A stretch of 64,000 nt of DNA, taken from positions 5,102,501-5,166,500 of the forward strand of contig NC_020126.1 in NCBI RefSeq assembly GCF_000331735.1. The letters run 5' to 3'. This stretch comes from Myxococcus stipitatus DSM 14675 (GTDB lineage Bacteria > Myxococcota > Myxococcia > Myxococcales > Myxococcaceae). Position numbers and translations under genes: made by a program. The notes below the pieces were generated by a model that made no database searches, had not been told where the DNA came from, and was given only the letters and a program-made list of their open reading frames with translations. This document shows positions 1 through 12,521 of this stretch, piece after piece (the first letter of the stretch is position 1; every line of letters begins with the position of its first letter).

Positions 1-2655
<2,655 letters not shown>

Positions 2656-2818
2656 CCCCTATCTCTTGCGCGCCCCCTACAGGGGAGTAAGGGACTCGGG
2701 GCCAAGGCCGAGGCTGGAATGCCACTGTGCATTCCCCCGGAAGAAACACTAACGCACAGCGAGGCTTGTACTCGCAGAATGCTGCAACTTACCCTTCGTA
2801 TGCACTGTCTTCTAGTTT
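2656..2818 (+). other. 23S-5S internal spacer
   Basis: About 160 bases between the mature 23S and 5S ends. No tRNA fold is apparent. It presumably carries RNA-processing sites for the rRNA precursor, but no specific RNase III stem was resolved by eye. Confidence 0.7.
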
Positions 2819-2935
<117 letters not shown>

Positions 2936-2945
2936 TCTTTTTGAG

Positions 2946-2988
2946 AAGCCCTCGTCGCCTCGTGCGACGGGGGCTTTTCTCTTTTCTG
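2946..2988 (+). terminator. rRNA operon intrinsic terminator
   Basis: A 13-bp stem (2946-2958 with 2964-2976, one G-U pair) with a 5-base loop runs into TTTTCTCTTTT. It begins about 10 bases after 5S, so it ends the rRNA operon. Confidence 0.9.
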
Positions 2989-3036
2989 GGCCCTGTGTCT
3001 CAAGGATCTACGCGAACCGTGGCGTGAAGCTCCTCG

Positions 3037-4728
3037 CTACTTCCGCTTCGGTGCCTTCAGGAACCGGCTCAGGCGCACCTTGCCCAGTCCGCGTCCGCCG
3101 AAGAGGTACCAAGTGATGGCCGCGCCAAAGAGGCCCGCGGCCAGGGCGATGCCCACGGCGCCCATCACCGGGATGTTCCCGTACATCCACGGCTTGGGGG
3201 CGAACGAGATGAACGCGCCCACGATGAAGCCACAGGCGCACAGCCCCATGAACGCAATCACGGCGGCGCTGCGCAGGTTCTCGTTCAGCTTCTCGAACTG
3301 GTCCGCTCGCACCGTCACGGTGAACTTGCCGGACTCCATGTCGAGGAGGATCTGCGACAGCTGGGTCGGCAGGTCCGCCGCCATCGACTGAAGCCGCAAG
3401 AGCGTCCGCATCAGTCCGCCCTGCAACTGCATCGGGTCATACCGGCCCGCGAGCAGCTCCTTCGCGTAGGGCAGCACCACCTCGATGATGTTCATCTCGG
3501 GGTACAGGCTGCGCAGCATGCCCTCGGTGGACACCGAGGCCCGGCTCAAGATTGCGTACTCCTTGGGAATCCGGATGCGGTACTTCACCGCCAGGTCCAA
3601 CAGGTCCCTCAGCAGGGAGCGTGTATCCACCTGGCCTAACGTCGTCGGCAGGTGCTGCCCCAGGATGCCCTCGATGTCGTTGCGGAACCCCACCAGGTTG
3701 GCCCGCGCGTCGGGCACTCCCACCCGGTAGAGGATGCGCGCCACCGAGTCGCTGTCCTTCAGCGCCACCGCCAGGCACAGCATCACCAGCGTCTCCTGCA
3801 TCGGTCTCGACAGCCGCCCCACGATTCCGAAGTCGAGCAGCGCCAGCCGGTTGCCCTCCAGCAGCAGCAGGTTCCCGGGGTGCGGGTCTCCGTGGAACAA
3901 CCCATCGTCGAAGAGCTGCCGGAAGCTCGCCTCGAGGATGTGCTGCGCAATCGTCTTCCGGTCCTCGTCGGAGAGCTCCGCCTGGTTGATCTTCACCCCG
4001 CGGATGAACTCCAGCGTGAGCACCGTGCGGCTCGACAGCGACGAGTACACCTTGGGAATCTTGAGGTAGGGCCGCTCCCGGTGGTTCTCCAGGAACGCCC
4101 GGATGTTGGTCGCCTCGTTGACGAAGTCGAGCTCCTCGTGAATCGCCCGGTCGAACTCGTCGACGATGCCGGTGGGCGTGTAGATGCCCGTCTCCTCGAC
4201 CACCGCCTCCAACAGCCGCGCCAGGTTGCGCAGCACCGCGAGGTCGGAGTCGATGTTCGCGGCGATGCCCGGCCGCTGGACCTTCACCACCACCTCATCC
4301 CCCTCCAGCGTCACCGCGCGGTGCACCTGGGCGATGGAGGCCGCGGCCAGCGGCACTTCGTCAATCTGCTTGAACAGCTCCTTCGCGTCCTTGCCCAACG
4401 AGTCGCGAATCTGCGCGTGGATCTGCTCCAGCGGAATGGGGTCCACGTTGTCCTGGAGCAGCGACAGCTCGTCGATGAACTCCGCGGGCAGGAGGTCCGC
4501 CCGGGTGGACAGCACCTGGCCCAGCTTGACGAACGTGGGCCCCAGGTCGTTCAGGAGCATCCGGAAGCGCCGTGCCGTGGACGCTCGCTGCGCCTCCGGC
4601 GACACCTCCACCTTCTCCTTGCGTCCCAGGATGCGCCAGAGGCCCGCGCGCTCCAGGACCTCGCCAAAGCCATGGCGAGCCGCGATGACGGTGATCTGCC
4701 GCACACGATTGAGGTCCTGGAGAATCAC
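3037..4728 (-). CDS. ABC1/UbiB-family atypical protein kinase-like protein
   Basis: 563 aa, the usual length of bacterial UbiB/ABC1 proteins. The family has a protein-kinase-like fold with ATPase activity and supports ubiquinone or isoprenoid-lipid metabolism at the inner membrane. Visible motifs are KLGQ at residues 68-71 (the family KxGQ motif), the alanine-rich AAAS loop near 128, FHGDPHPGN (catalytic loop, near 285) and LLDFGIVG (metal-binding DFG, near 305). Two C-terminal hydrophobic helices (about 500-550) give a membrane anchor. It starts 28 bases after the nhaA stop on the same strand, so co-transcription is likely. The family call is firm; the exact quinone-pathway role is inferred. 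Confidence 0.93.
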   Translation of the reverse strand: MILQDLNRVRQITVIAARHGFGEVLERAGLWRILGRKEKVEVSPEAQRASTARRFRMLLNDLGPTFVKLGQVLSTRADLLPAEFIDELSLLQDNVDPIPLEQIHAQIRDSLGKDAKELFKQIDEVPLAAASIAQVHRAVTLEGDEVVVKVQRPGIAANIDSDLAVLRNLARLLEAVVEETGIYTPTGIVDEFDRAIHEELDFVNEATNIRAFLENHRERPYLKIPKVYSSLSSRTVLTLEFIRGVKINQAELSDEDRKTIAQHILEASFRQLFDDGLFHGDPHPGNLLLLEGNRLALLDFGIVGRLSRPMQETLVMLCLAVALKDSDSVARILYRVGVPDARANLVGFRNDIEGILGQHLPTTLGQVDTRSLLRDLLDLAVKYRIRIPKEYAILSRASVSTEGMLRSLYPEMNIIEVVLPYAKELLAGRYDPMQLQGGLMRTLLRLQSMAADLPTQLSQILLDMESGKFTVTVRADQFEKLNENLRSAAVIAFMGLCACGFIVGAFISFAPKPWMYGNIPVMGAVGIALAAGLFGAAITWYLFGGRGLGKVRLSRFLKAPKRK

Positions 4729-4756
4729 GCGGGAATCTGTCTCCTCGGGCGCGACG

Positions 4757-6112
4757 TTACGCCGGTGTCACGGGCTTCGCCACGAACCGAAGCAAGGCAT
4801 AGCCCACCACCGCCGACAACAGCGAGCCCACCAGGATGCCCAGCTTCGCCTCCGTGAGCAGCTCCGGCTGCCCCGCGAAGGCCAGCCCCGCGACGAACAG
4901 CGCCACCGTGAAGCCGATGCCGGCCACCACGGACACGCCATGCAGTCGCACCAGGCTGCCTCCACCGGGCATCTCGGAGACCCCCGCCTTCACTGCCGCC
5001 AGCGTGAAGGCGAAGATGCCCACCTGCTTGCCCACGAAGAGGCCCACGATGATGCCCAGCGGCAGCGGCGCCAGCAGGTCCGCCCAGCCCATGCCCTCCA
5101 GCGAGATGCCCGAGTTGGCCAGCGCGAACAGGGGAACGATTCCGTAGGCCACCCACGAGTGCCACAGGTGCTCGAAGCGGTTGAGGGGCGGCTCCAGCTC
5201 CTCCAGCCGCTCCTCGATGTAGAGCAGCTGCGCGCTCCGCATCGACTCGTCCTCGGCCTTCGCGATGCTGCCCTGGACGTAGATGGACAGCTCCTCCATC
5301 ACGTCCCGGCCCGGGCGCGTGGGGCGTGCTGGAATGCACAGGCCCACCACCACGCCCGCGAGCGTCGCGTGGATGCCCCCGTGGTGCATCGTGTACCAGA
5401 GCGCCACGCCGCCCAGGAGCCACCACAGGCCGTTGCGGACGTAGAAGCGGTTGAAGGCCAACAGGAGCCCCACCACCGCGGCGGCCGCGAGCAGCCACTC
5501 CGCGTGGAGGCCGGTGCCGTAGAACATCGCGATGACGAGGATGCCGCCGATGTCGTCGAAGATGGCCAGCGCCGTGAGGAAGACGACCAGCCCGTGGCCC
5601 ACGCGCGCCTTGACCAGCGTGAGGCAGCCGATGGCGAAGGCGATGTCCGTGGCCATGGGGATGGCCCAGCCCGCCATGGCGGGAGTGCCCGCGTTGATGG
5701 CCGCGTAGAGCCCCGCGGGCACCACCATGCCTCCCACCGCGGCGATGAGCGGGAGCATCGCGCGCGACAACGTGCGCAGCTCACCGGAGCTCAGCTCTCG
5801 CTTGACCTCCATGCCGACCAGGAAGAAGAACAGCGTCATCAAGCCATCGTTGATGAGCTGCTGGAAAGTGAACGAGACCTGCGAGCCTGCCACGCCGAGC
5901 TCCAGGCGGGCGCCGAAGAGGTCGACATACGACGAGGCCCACCGGGAGTTGGCCCAGACCATGGCCACCACGGCGCAGAGCGCCAGGAGGATGCCGCTGC
6001 TCGCCTGGAGGCGGAAGAAGGCCTGCAGCGGTGCGATGGCGACCCGGAAGAGAGCGGGCACGGGCGCCGGGTTGCGGGGCCGGGGGGCGTTCGTGTTCGT
6101 GGGTGTCTCCAT
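4757..6112 (-). CDS. nhaA: Na+/H+ antiporter NhaA
   Basis: 451 aa from the ATG at 6112 (METPTNTN). The open frame extends further upstream, but that part is proline/serine-rich and overlaps the mutS start region, so it was rejected. The protein is a multi-pass inner-membrane antiporter exchanging Na+ for protons for pH and salt homeostasis. The transport-site acidic pair is at 186-187 in ALAIFDDIGG, and the assembly-helix Asp is at about 156 in MATDIAFA. The family LFFFLVGMEVKREL signature is at about 94-107. It is divergent from mutS and upstream of the UbiB-family gene. Confidence 0.96.
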   Translation of the reverse strand: METPTNTNAPRPRNPAPVPALFRVAIAPLQAFFRLQASSGILLALCAVVAMVWANSRWASSYVDLFGARLELGVAGSQVSFTFQQLINDGLMTLFFFLVGMEVKRELSSGELRTLSRAMLPLIAAVGGMVVPAGLYAAINAGTPAMAGWAIPMATDIAFAIGCLTLVKARVGHGLVVFLTALAIFDDIGGILVIAMFYGTGLHAEWLLAAAAVVGLLLAFNRFYVRNGLWWLLGGVALWYTMHHGGIHATLAGVVVGLCIPARPTRPGRDVMEELSIYVQGSIAKAEDESMRSAQLLYIEERLEELEPPLNRFEHLWHSWVAYGIVPLFALANSGISLEGMGWADLLAPLPLGIIVGLFVGKQVGIFAFTLAAVKAGVSEMPGGGSLVRLHGVSVVAGIGFTVALFVAGLAFAGQPELLTEAKLGILVGSLLSAVVGYALLRFVAKPVTPA

Positions 6113-6261
6113 GACCCAAAACCCATGGCATGCACCTGGGGGGCATGCACCCGTTTTCGGCCCGCGCCTCGTCGAAATGTCGGCCCCGGGTGATAGGGAA
6201 CTCGGCGGGTAGGGTGAGCCGTTCGTTGATCCACGGGTGGGGGCATGAGAGAAGGGCGAGG

Positions 6262-9045
6262 ATGGCCGTGACGCAGCAGACGAAGGCAGCCAAGGCAGCA
6301 GAGGTGGAGCTTCCCGCGGACCCGACGCCCGACGTCGGCTCGGAAGGGGAGAAGGCGAGCGATGGGGCAGGCGCGAGGGAGATTGCCTCGCTGACACCCA
6401 TGATGCGCCAGTACCTCGAGGTGAAGGCGTCGCACCCGGACACGGTGCTCTTCTTCCGGCTCGGGGACTTCTACGAGATGTTCTTCGAGGACGCCGTGAA
6501 GGCCTCGGAGATCCTCCAGATCACCCTGACCGCCCGCGCCAAGGGCGCCGACAAGATCCCCATGTGCGGGATTCCCTACCACTCGTCGCGTCGCTACATC
6601 GCGCGGCTCATCGCGGAGGGCCTCAAGGTCGCCATCTGCGAGCAGGTGGAGGAGGCCGGCAGTGGCCCCGGCATCGTCCGGCGCGAGGTGACGCGGGTCA
6701 TCACCCCGGGCATGGTGCTGGACGAAGAGGTGCTCGAGCCTCGCGACAGCAATTTCCTGGCCGCCGTGTGCTGGAGCGAGCGCGGCTGGGGTGGGGCGCT
6801 GCTGGAGGCGTCCACGGGTGAGTTCCTCGCGATGGAGGCCTCGAGCGCGGCGGAGCTGGCCGAGTCCCTCTCACGCGTGGAGCCGCGTGAGATCCTCGTC
6901 GCCGCGGGACAGCGCAATGCGCCGGAGGTCACGCAGATCTGCGCTCGGCTGTCTCGCACGCCGTCCATCGCGGAGAGCGAAGCGGCCTCGTTCGACCCCA
7001 CACGCGCGGCGGTCTTCCTGCGCGCGCACTTCGCCGTGCAGTCGCTGTCCGCCTTCGGCCTGGATGACTCGCCCATGGCCACGGGGGCGGCCGGCGCGGC
7101 GCTGCGCTACCTGAAGGACACGCAGAAGACACCCGCCGCGCACATCGACCGGCTCAGCCGGCAGGAGCGCTCGGGCAGCCTGCTGATGGATGAGTCCTCC
7201 CGCGCCAACCTGGAGGTGCTGCGCTCCCAGCGGGATGGGGGGCGCAAGGGCTCGCTCCTGGGCGTGCTGGACCGGACGGTGACGAGCATGGGGGCGCGCA
7301 AGCTCGCGCGCTGGCTCGCCTCGCCCCTGGGCTCGCTGCCGGAGATCCACGCGCGGCTGGACGCGGTGGAGGAGCTGTCCGCGCGCAGCGTGTGGCGCGA
7401 GGAGCTGAGCGGCATCCTCAAGGAAGTGGCGGACCTGGAGCGGTTGACGGGCCGGCTGTCGCTCGGGGCGGGCAACGCGAGGGATTTGCGAGCGCTCGGA
7501 GTCTCCCTGTCGCAGCTGCCTCGCCTGGGGGCCGCGCTGGCCCGGTGCCAGACGTCCCTGCTCAAGTCGCTCGCGGGCCCACTGACGGCGCTTCCGGAGC
7601 TGGCGGAGCTGCTGGCGCGCGCCGTGGTGGACGAGCCCCCCGTGACGCTGAAGGAGGGTGGCCTCATCCGCCAGGGCTACCACGCGGAGCTGGACCACCT
7701 GGTGGAGCTGTCCACGTCCGGCAAGGACGTGCTGCTGAAGATCGAGCAGCGCGAGCGTGAGCGCACCGGCATCGGCTCGCTGAAGATCCGCTACAACAAG
7801 GTCTTCGGCTACTACCTCGAGGTGACGAAGTCGAACCTCCACCTGGTTCCGGCGGACTACATCCGCAAGCAGACCACGGTGGGCGCGGAGCGCTTCGTCA
7901 CGCAAGAGCTGAAGGAGCACGAGGAGCAGGTCCTCACCGCGGAGGAGCGGCGGTGTGCCCTGGAGATCCAGCTCTTCGAGGAGCTTCGGGCGAAGGTGGC
8001 GGCGGCGGCGTCACGCATCCGCTCGGCGGCGGAGGCGGTGGCGGCGTCGGACGCGCTCTTGTCCTTCGCGCGATGTGCTTCCGAGTATGGCTACACGCGG
8101 CCGGAGGTGGACGACTCGGAGGTGCTGAGCATCACCTCCGGACGGCACCCCGTGGTGGAGCGGATGCTGGGCGCGGGCGAGTCCTTCGTCCCCAACGACG
8201 TGCGCATGGACCCGCAGGACGGGCAGCTCCTGGTCATCACCGGCCCGAACATGGCGGGCAAGAGCACCGTGATGCGGCAGGTGGCGCTCACGGCGCTGAT
8301 GGCGCAGGCGGGCTCGTTCGTTCCCGCGAAGTCGGCGCGCATCGGCCTGTGTGACCGCATCTTCACGCGCGTGGGCGCGGCGGACAACCTGGCGCGCGGG
8401 CAGTCCACCTTCATGGTGGAGATGACCGAGACCAGCCACATCCTCCACCACGCCACGCGCAAGAGCCTCATCATCCTGGATGAGATTGGCCGAGGCACGT
8501 CGACCTTCGACGGCCTCTCCATCGCGTGGGCCGTGGCGGAGCACCTGCACGACCACGTGAGCGCGCGCACGCTGTTCGCCACGCACTACCACGAGCTGGT
8601 GGACCTGGCGCGCGAGCGCAGCCGGGTGAAGAACCTGTGCATCGCCGTCAAGGAGCAGGGCGGCAAGGTCATCTTCCTGCGCAAGCTGATTCCCGGTGGA
8701 GCCAGCCGCTCCTACGGCATCGAGGTGGCGAAGCTCGCGGGCCTGCCCTCGGAGGTCGTGGGCCGCGCGCGCGAGCTGCTCCAGAACCTGGAGTCGGGAG
8801 AGCTGGACGACGCGGGCCGTCCTCGCGTGGCGGTGCGGCAGACGCCGAAGAAGACCTCGGCTCCGGCCCCGGGACAGCTGGGCTTGTTCGGGACGGACCC
8901 TGTTCCCGCCGCACCCGCGCTGCCCGCGTCTCACGTGAAGGCCTTGGAGACGCTGAAGTCCGCGGCCATCAACAACCTGACGCCCCTGGATGCGCTGAAC
9001 CTGCTGGCACGGCTCCAGCGCGAGCTGGACGGAAGCATCGGGTGA
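6262..9045 (+). CDS. mutS: DNA mismatch repair protein MutS
   Basis: 927 aa from the ATG at 6262 (MAVTQQTK), preceded by a purine-rich GGGCGAGG stretch. The open frame reaches back to 6130, but the extra residues are not MutS-like. The N-terminal mismatch-recognition domain has GDFYEMF, with the mispair-contacting Phe70 and Glu72. The Walker A motif GPNMAGKST is near 661, followed by the Walker B segment LIILDEIGRGTSTFDG and THYHEL. MutS recognises base mismatches as a clamp-forming ATPase and recruits MutL. An alanine/lysine-rich extension of about 50 residues precedes the first domain. The gene is divergent from nhaA. Confidence 0.98.
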   Translation: MAVTQQTKAAKAAEVELPADPTPDVGSEGEKASDGAGAREIASLTPMMRQYLEVKASHPDTVLFFRLGDFYEMFFEDAVKASEILQITLTARAKGADKIPMCGIPYHSSRRYIARLIAEGLKVAICEQVEEAGSGPGIVRREVTRVITPGMVLDEEVLEPRDSNFLAAVCWSERGWGGALLEASTGEFLAMEASSAAELAESLSRVEPREILVAAGQRNAPEVTQICARLSRTPSIAESEAASFDPTRAAVFLRAHFAVQSLSAFGLDDSPMATGAAGAALRYLKDTQKTPAAHIDRLSRQERSGSLLMDESSRANLEVLRSQRDGGRKGSLLGVLDRTVTSMGARKLARWLASPLGSLPEIHARLDAVEELSARSVWREELSGILKEVADLERLTGRLSLGAGNARDLRALGVSLSQLPRLGAALARCQTSLLKSLAGPLTALPELAELLARAVVDEPPVTLKEGGLIRQGYHAELDHLVELSTSGKDVLLKIEQRERERTGIGSLKIRYNKVFGYYLEVTKSNLHLVPADYIRKQTTVGAERFVTQELKEHEEQVLTAEERRCALEIQLFEELRAKVAAAASRIRSAAEAVAASDALLSFARCASEYGYTRPEVDDSEVLSITSGRHPVVERMLGAGESFVPNDVRMDPQDGQLLVITGPNMAGKSTVMRQVALTALMAQAGSFVPAKSARIGLCDRIFTRVGAADNLARGQSTFMVEMTETSHILHHATRKSLIILDEIGRGTSTFDGLSIAWAVAEHLHDHVSARTLFATHYHELVDLARERSRVKNLCIAVKEQGGKVIFLRKLIPGGASRSYGIEVAKLAGLPSEVVGRARELLQNLESGELDDAGRPRVAVRQTPKKTSAPAPGQLGLFGTDPVPAAPALPASHVKALETLKSAAINNLTPLDALNLLARLQRELDGSIG

Positions 9046-9057
9046 CACGCGGGGGGG

Positions 9058-9080
9058 CGCGGGGCGTTGACGTCCCCGCG
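9058..9080 (+). terminator. stem-loop after mutS
   Basis: A perfect 7-bp GC stem (9058-9064 with 9074-9080) has a 9-base loop and starts 12 bases after the mutS stop. There is no U-tract, so it may be a weak terminator or an RNA-stability hairpin. Confidence 0.45.
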
Positions 9081-9121
9081 AGTGCCCCGTGAGAATCCTG
9101 GCCTCTCTCGAAGGGGGGCCA

Positions 9122-9793
9122 GTGAAGACATCCTGTCAGTGGTTCGCGGTGCTCTGGGTCGGAGTCTCATCCGTCGCATTCGCGCAGCGTCCGGAGCTCA
9201 CCCCCGCGACCCCCGAGGCGACGTGCGAAGTGACGCCCGACGTGCGCGTCACCACCCTCGCGGGCCACCCCTTCTCCGTCGAGCCGACGGGGGTCTACAC
9301 GCTGACTCGCGCGGTGAGCCACGTGCAGATGCGGGTGGGCATGTCGGAGGGCGCGGGGGCTCCGATTCTCGCGGCCGTGGCGTTCAAGCATCGCGAGTCG
9401 GGGTGCCTCATCTCCGTCGATGCCACCGGCGTTCAGTACGGCTCGAAGCTGGACTGTGAGGACGGAGAGATCCAGGTGACGACGACGAAGGCCCTGGTCA
9501 TCATCCGCACCCCCGACCAGGACGTCATCACCGTGACGCGCCCCGCGACGCCCATGGGCCCGCTGTCCCTGCGCATCACCGTCGCGGCCAAGGGGAGCTT
9601 CCGCTCGACGATGGGCCTGTGTGGGCCGTACACGAATCCTCCCGCCAAGGGCCTCGTGTGGACGGGCACTCGCGTCGAGAAGGACGTGCACCTGTATGCC
9701 CGTCGCTGGCGGGTCGCCGACGAAGTCACCTCTCGCGAGAGCAGCCTCTTCTTCCAACTGGGTGAGGCGCAGAAGCGCGCTCGGGGCGAGTGA
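9122..9793 (+). CDS. secreted protein with VWD-like domain
   Basis: 223 aa from the GTG at 9122, chosen because AAGGGGGG lies four bases upstream; an ATG at 9089 would add 11 residues before the signal peptide. The N-terminus (VKTSCQWFAVLWVGVSSVAFA) is a Sec signal peptide. The mature part resembles a von Willebrand factor type D domain: CEVTPDVRVTTLAGHPFS near the start and GLCGPYTNPP near 170. These match the family pattern of a GDPH-like opening and a CG-[LM]-CG-N turn. Several cysteines could form disulfides. It is probably an exported adhesive or binding protein; no catalytic function is evident. Confidence 0.6.
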   Translation: MKTSCQWFAVLWVGVSSVAFAQRPELTPATPEATCEVTPDVRVTTLAGHPFSVEPTGVYTLTRAVSHVQMRVGMSEGAGAPILAAVAFKHRESGCLISVDATGVQYGSKLDCEDGEIQVTTTKALVIIRTPDQDVITVTRPATPMGPLSLRITVAAKGSFRSTMGLCGPYTNPPAKGLVWTGTRVEKDVHLYARRWRVADEVTSRESSLFFQLGEAQKRARGE

Positions 9794-9848
9794 CTCCCGC
9801 GCGCGCCTGACTGGCGGATGCCCGGCGCGCGTGTAGGCTCGGGGCTGT

Positions 9849-10613
9849 ATGCAACTGGCCATTCCGCATGCACCCCGGAAGGTGCGACTGACGCAGGTTC
9901 CCGGCGCGATGGGGCGACTCGCGCGAGACGCCGTGCTGGGCCTGCTCTTCATGGCGCTCCTCGGGGCCGCGGCCACCTGGGCGGGGCGCTTCTTCGTCGA
10001 GGAGCACGGCTTCGCCGCTCGCGCCGAGGAGGTCGACGGCGTGGTGGTCGCCACGCGCCTTCCTCCCCGCCATGCACGAGACGGCGCGGAGGGGACCCTG
10101 GAGGTGCTCTACACCTTCCAGGAGGTGGAGCACTCCGTGTCCGGCGTGCCGACCTTCGCGGAGTTCGCGGAGGGGCTCGGGAAGGGGGCGGCGGTGAAGC
10201 TGCTCGTGGACCCGGCGGCTCCGGACCGTCCTCGCGAGGCGGGCTATGCGCGCACGCGGGCCTCGAGGATGGGGTGGATGCCCTGGGGCCTGGCCGTGGG
10301 GGCCCTGGTGGCGGTGGCCTTGTTCACCCGGGAGGCTCGGCGGTTGGTTCGCTCCGAGGTGGAGCCGCTGCGGCTGGGCGCCTTGGTGTGGCTGACGCCG
10401 GACGGGCCTCTGCCGGATGCGAAGGGGGAGGTGGCCTTCCCGGCGCACTACTTCCGGCAGGACGTCAAGATGGAGGTCCGCGCGCGGGTGCGTCCCGGAC
10501 GGGCGCCGGTGCGCAATGGCGCGAAGGTGCTCGCGGCGGTGGTGCCTCGGGAGCCGGGCTGGGCGCGCGTCATCGACCAGGACCTCGCGGGCGTGCTGGG
10601 GTGGCTGCGCTGA
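9849..10613 (+). CDS. DUF3592-like membrane protein
   Basis: 254 aa. A transmembrane helix (about 25-47, RDAVLGLLFMALLGAAATW) precedes a periplasmic beta-rich segment (VDGVVVATR, LEVLYTFQ, VSGVPTFAEF, VKLLVDPAAPDRPR) typical of DUF3592. A second helix follows near 140 and a cytosolic tail ends the protein. The DUF3592 function is unknown. An in-frame ATG at 9909 (MGRLARDAV) is an equally plausible start, because no strong ribosome site precedes either. The gene lies between the VWD-like gene and the amidase on the same strand. Confidence 0.65.
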   Translation: MQLAIPHAPRKVRLTQVPGAMGRLARDAVLGLLFMALLGAAATWAGRFFVEEHGFAARAEEVDGVVVATRLPPRHARDGAEGTLEVLYTFQEVEHSVSGVPTFAEFAEGLGKGAAVKLLVDPAAPDRPREAGYARTRASRMGWMPWGLAVGALVAVALFTREARRLVRSEVEPLRLGALVWLTPDGPLPDAKGEVAFPAHYFRQDVKMEVRARVRPGRAPVRNGAKVLAAVVPREPGWARVIDQDLAGVLGWLR

Positions 10614-10703
10614 GCCCAGAGGGGGCCGGGCCGAAAAGTTGCCGGTGACGTGGGGCCGTGTGACACACGCCTGTAGCTCCCAGTTACGCCGGAGGTCCTT
10701 CCC

Positions 10704-12506
10704 ATGTGCCCACGCCTTTTGCTCGCACTGCCCCTGTTGCTGTTGCTCGTTCCGGGCACGGTGGGCGCAGCGAAGCGGGATGAGGCGGAAGCGGCCTACC
10801 AGGGCGCGCGTCGCGCGTACTACACGCTCAAGGACGACTCGGCCCGGCGCAAGCTGCGTCACCACTGGCTCAACGTGGTGCACAAGTTCCAGGCGGTGGC
10901 GAAGAGCCACCCCAAGTCCGAGCGCGCGCCGGATGCCCTCTTCACCGCGGGCGAGCTGCTCCAGGAGCTCAGCCGCATCTCCTTCGTCGAGGAGGACCTC
11001 AAGGCGGCCATCGCCGACTACGAGAAGCTGCGCACGGAGTACCCGAAGCACCGGCTGGCGGATGACGCCGCGCTGGCGCTCGCGCGCATCCATGTCCACC
11101 GGCTGGACCACCCCGAGGATGCTCGCCGCGTCCTGGCCGACACGCTGAGCGGCAACAGCAAGGGCGACCAGGTGAAGGAGATGAAGGCGCTGCTGGCCTC
11201 GCTCCCCGCGCCGAAGGGGGCTCCCGTCGCCGCGCCCGTGCCGTCTCGAAAGCCCACGGCTCCCGCGAAGGCGACGTCGGTGCAGGACGAGAAGGGCACC
11301 GCGGTGGCTCGCGCCGAGCCTCCCCCGGAGAAGCCCGCGTCCGCGTTGGTGGGCGCCATCGAGAAGCTCGCCCGCGAGCCGTCCCCCATGATTCCCCGCC
11401 TGGACCCGAACGTTCCCGCGAACGGCGCGTCGTCGGGCGAGGGCAAGGGCCTGGACGAAGCGGTCGCGACGGCGCTGGCGGCGAAGGAGCGCGACTCGAA
11501 GGCGGAGCCGTCCAAGGCACCCGCCGCCGTGGCGTCGAAGACCTCCGAGACCCCCGCCGAGCCCGTGCGCACGGCCGCCGCCGAGCCGAAGTCCCACCCC
11601 GAGGTGGCGCCTGCGAAGACGTCCACGCCCGCCCGGGTGGAGCCCGAGCCCGTCCAGGTCGCGGCCGTGACGCGCAAGAACACCGAGCCCCCCGCGGCGG
11701 TCGAGCCGCCGAAGCCCGTCACGCGTCCGGTGGATGATGAAGTGGCGCAGGCGCGGCTGAAGGCGGTGGCGAAGCAGTCGCGCCGCGCCGAGCTGACGCT
11801 GGCCGAGCAGCTGGGCCTCAAGGTCCGCCGCGTGGTCATCGACCCGGGCCATGGCGGACACGACTCGGGTGCCATCGGCAAGGAGGGGACTCGGGAGAAG
11901 GAAGTGGCGCTCTCCATCTCGCTCAAGCTGGCGGAGGAGCTGCGTGAGCGCGGGCTGGAGGTGGTGCTGACGCGTGAGGATGATCGCTTCATCCGGCTGG
12001 AGGACCGCGCGAAGTTCGCCAACACGGAGCGCGGGGACCTGTTCATCTCCATCCACTGCAACGCGGCGACGAGCCGGAAGCTGCGCGGCATCGAGACCTA
12101 CACCCTCAACACGTCCGCGGACCGCTACTCCATCCGCCTGGCCGCTCGTGAGAACGCGACGTCCGAGAAGGGCATCAGCGACCTCCAGTTCATCCTGGCG
12201 GACCTGGCGACGAAGGCGAACACGGAGGAGTCCTCGCGGCTGGCGAGCCAGGTGCAGCGCAGCCTGGTGACGGAGCTGTCGACGAAGTACTCGGACATCA
12301 AGGGCCTGGGACACAAAGAGGCCCTGTTCTACGTGCTCCTGGGCGTGAAGATGCCGGCCATCCTGGTGGAGACCGCGTTCCTCTCCAACCTGGAAGAGGA
12401 GAAGCGGCTGGCCTCGGGCGCGTACCAGACGGATGTCGCCAAGGCGATTGCCCACGGTGTGGAGGAGTTCCTGGGCGACCGCCGTCGTGTCGCGAAGGTC
12501 GACTGA
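10704..12506 (+). CDS. N-acetylmuramoyl-L-alanine amidase, AmiC-like, with TPR-like N-terminus
   Basis: 600 aa. The signal peptide is MCPRLLLALPLLLLLVPGTVGA; GGAGG lies about 7 bases before the ATG. Residues about 25-170 form TPR-like helices (ERAPDALFTAGELLQEL, HRLADDAALALARIH). A Pro/Ala/Lys-rich linker runs to about 355. The Amidase_3 catalytic domain starts at RRVVIDPGHGG (zinc ligand His383) and continues with TREKEVAL (Glu), FISIHCNA (His) and LVETAFLSN (catalytic Glu). It cleaves the amide bond between N-acetylmuramic acid and the stem peptide, in cell separation or wall remodelling. The long linker and TPR-like head are larger than in E. coli AmiC and may act as a localisation module. 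Confidence 0.93.
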   Translation: MCPRLLLALPLLLLLVPGTVGAAKRDEAEAAYQGARRAYYTLKDDSARRKLRHHWLNVVHKFQAVAKSHPKSERAPDALFTAGELLQELSRISFVEEDLKAAIADYEKLRTEYPKHRLADDAALALARIHVHRLDHPEDARRVLADTLSGNSKGDQVKEMKALLASLPAPKGAPVAAPVPSRKPTAPAKATSVQDEKGTAVARAEPPPEKPASALVGAIEKLAREPSPMIPRLDPNVPANGASSGEGKGLDEAVATALAAKERDSKAEPSKAPAAVASKTSETPAEPVRTAAAEPKSHPEVAPAKTSTPARVEPEPVQVAAVTRKNTEPPAAVEPPKPVTRPVDDEVAQARLKAVAKQSRRAELTLAEQLGLKVRRVVIDPGHGGHDSGAIGKEGTREKEVALSISLKLAEELRERGLEVVLTREDDRFIRLEDRAKFANTERGDLFISIHCNAATSRKLRGIETYTLNTSADRYSIRLAARENATSEKGISDLQFILADLATKANTEESSRLASQVQRSLVTELSTKYSDIKGLGHKEALFYVLLGVKMPAILVETAFLSNLEEEKRLASGAYQTDVAKAIAHGVEEFLGDRRRVAKVD

Positions 12507-12521
12507 GCCGAGCGACGCGGG

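Noticed and set aside
3652..4857. 401-codon plus-strand frame opposite the UbiB-family gene
   Set aside because: It is the antisense of a clear UbiB-family gene; composition is typical of high-GC shadow frames.
9726..12455. 909-codon minus-strand frame
   Set aside because: Shadow of the DUF3592 and amidase genes; no motif or signal.
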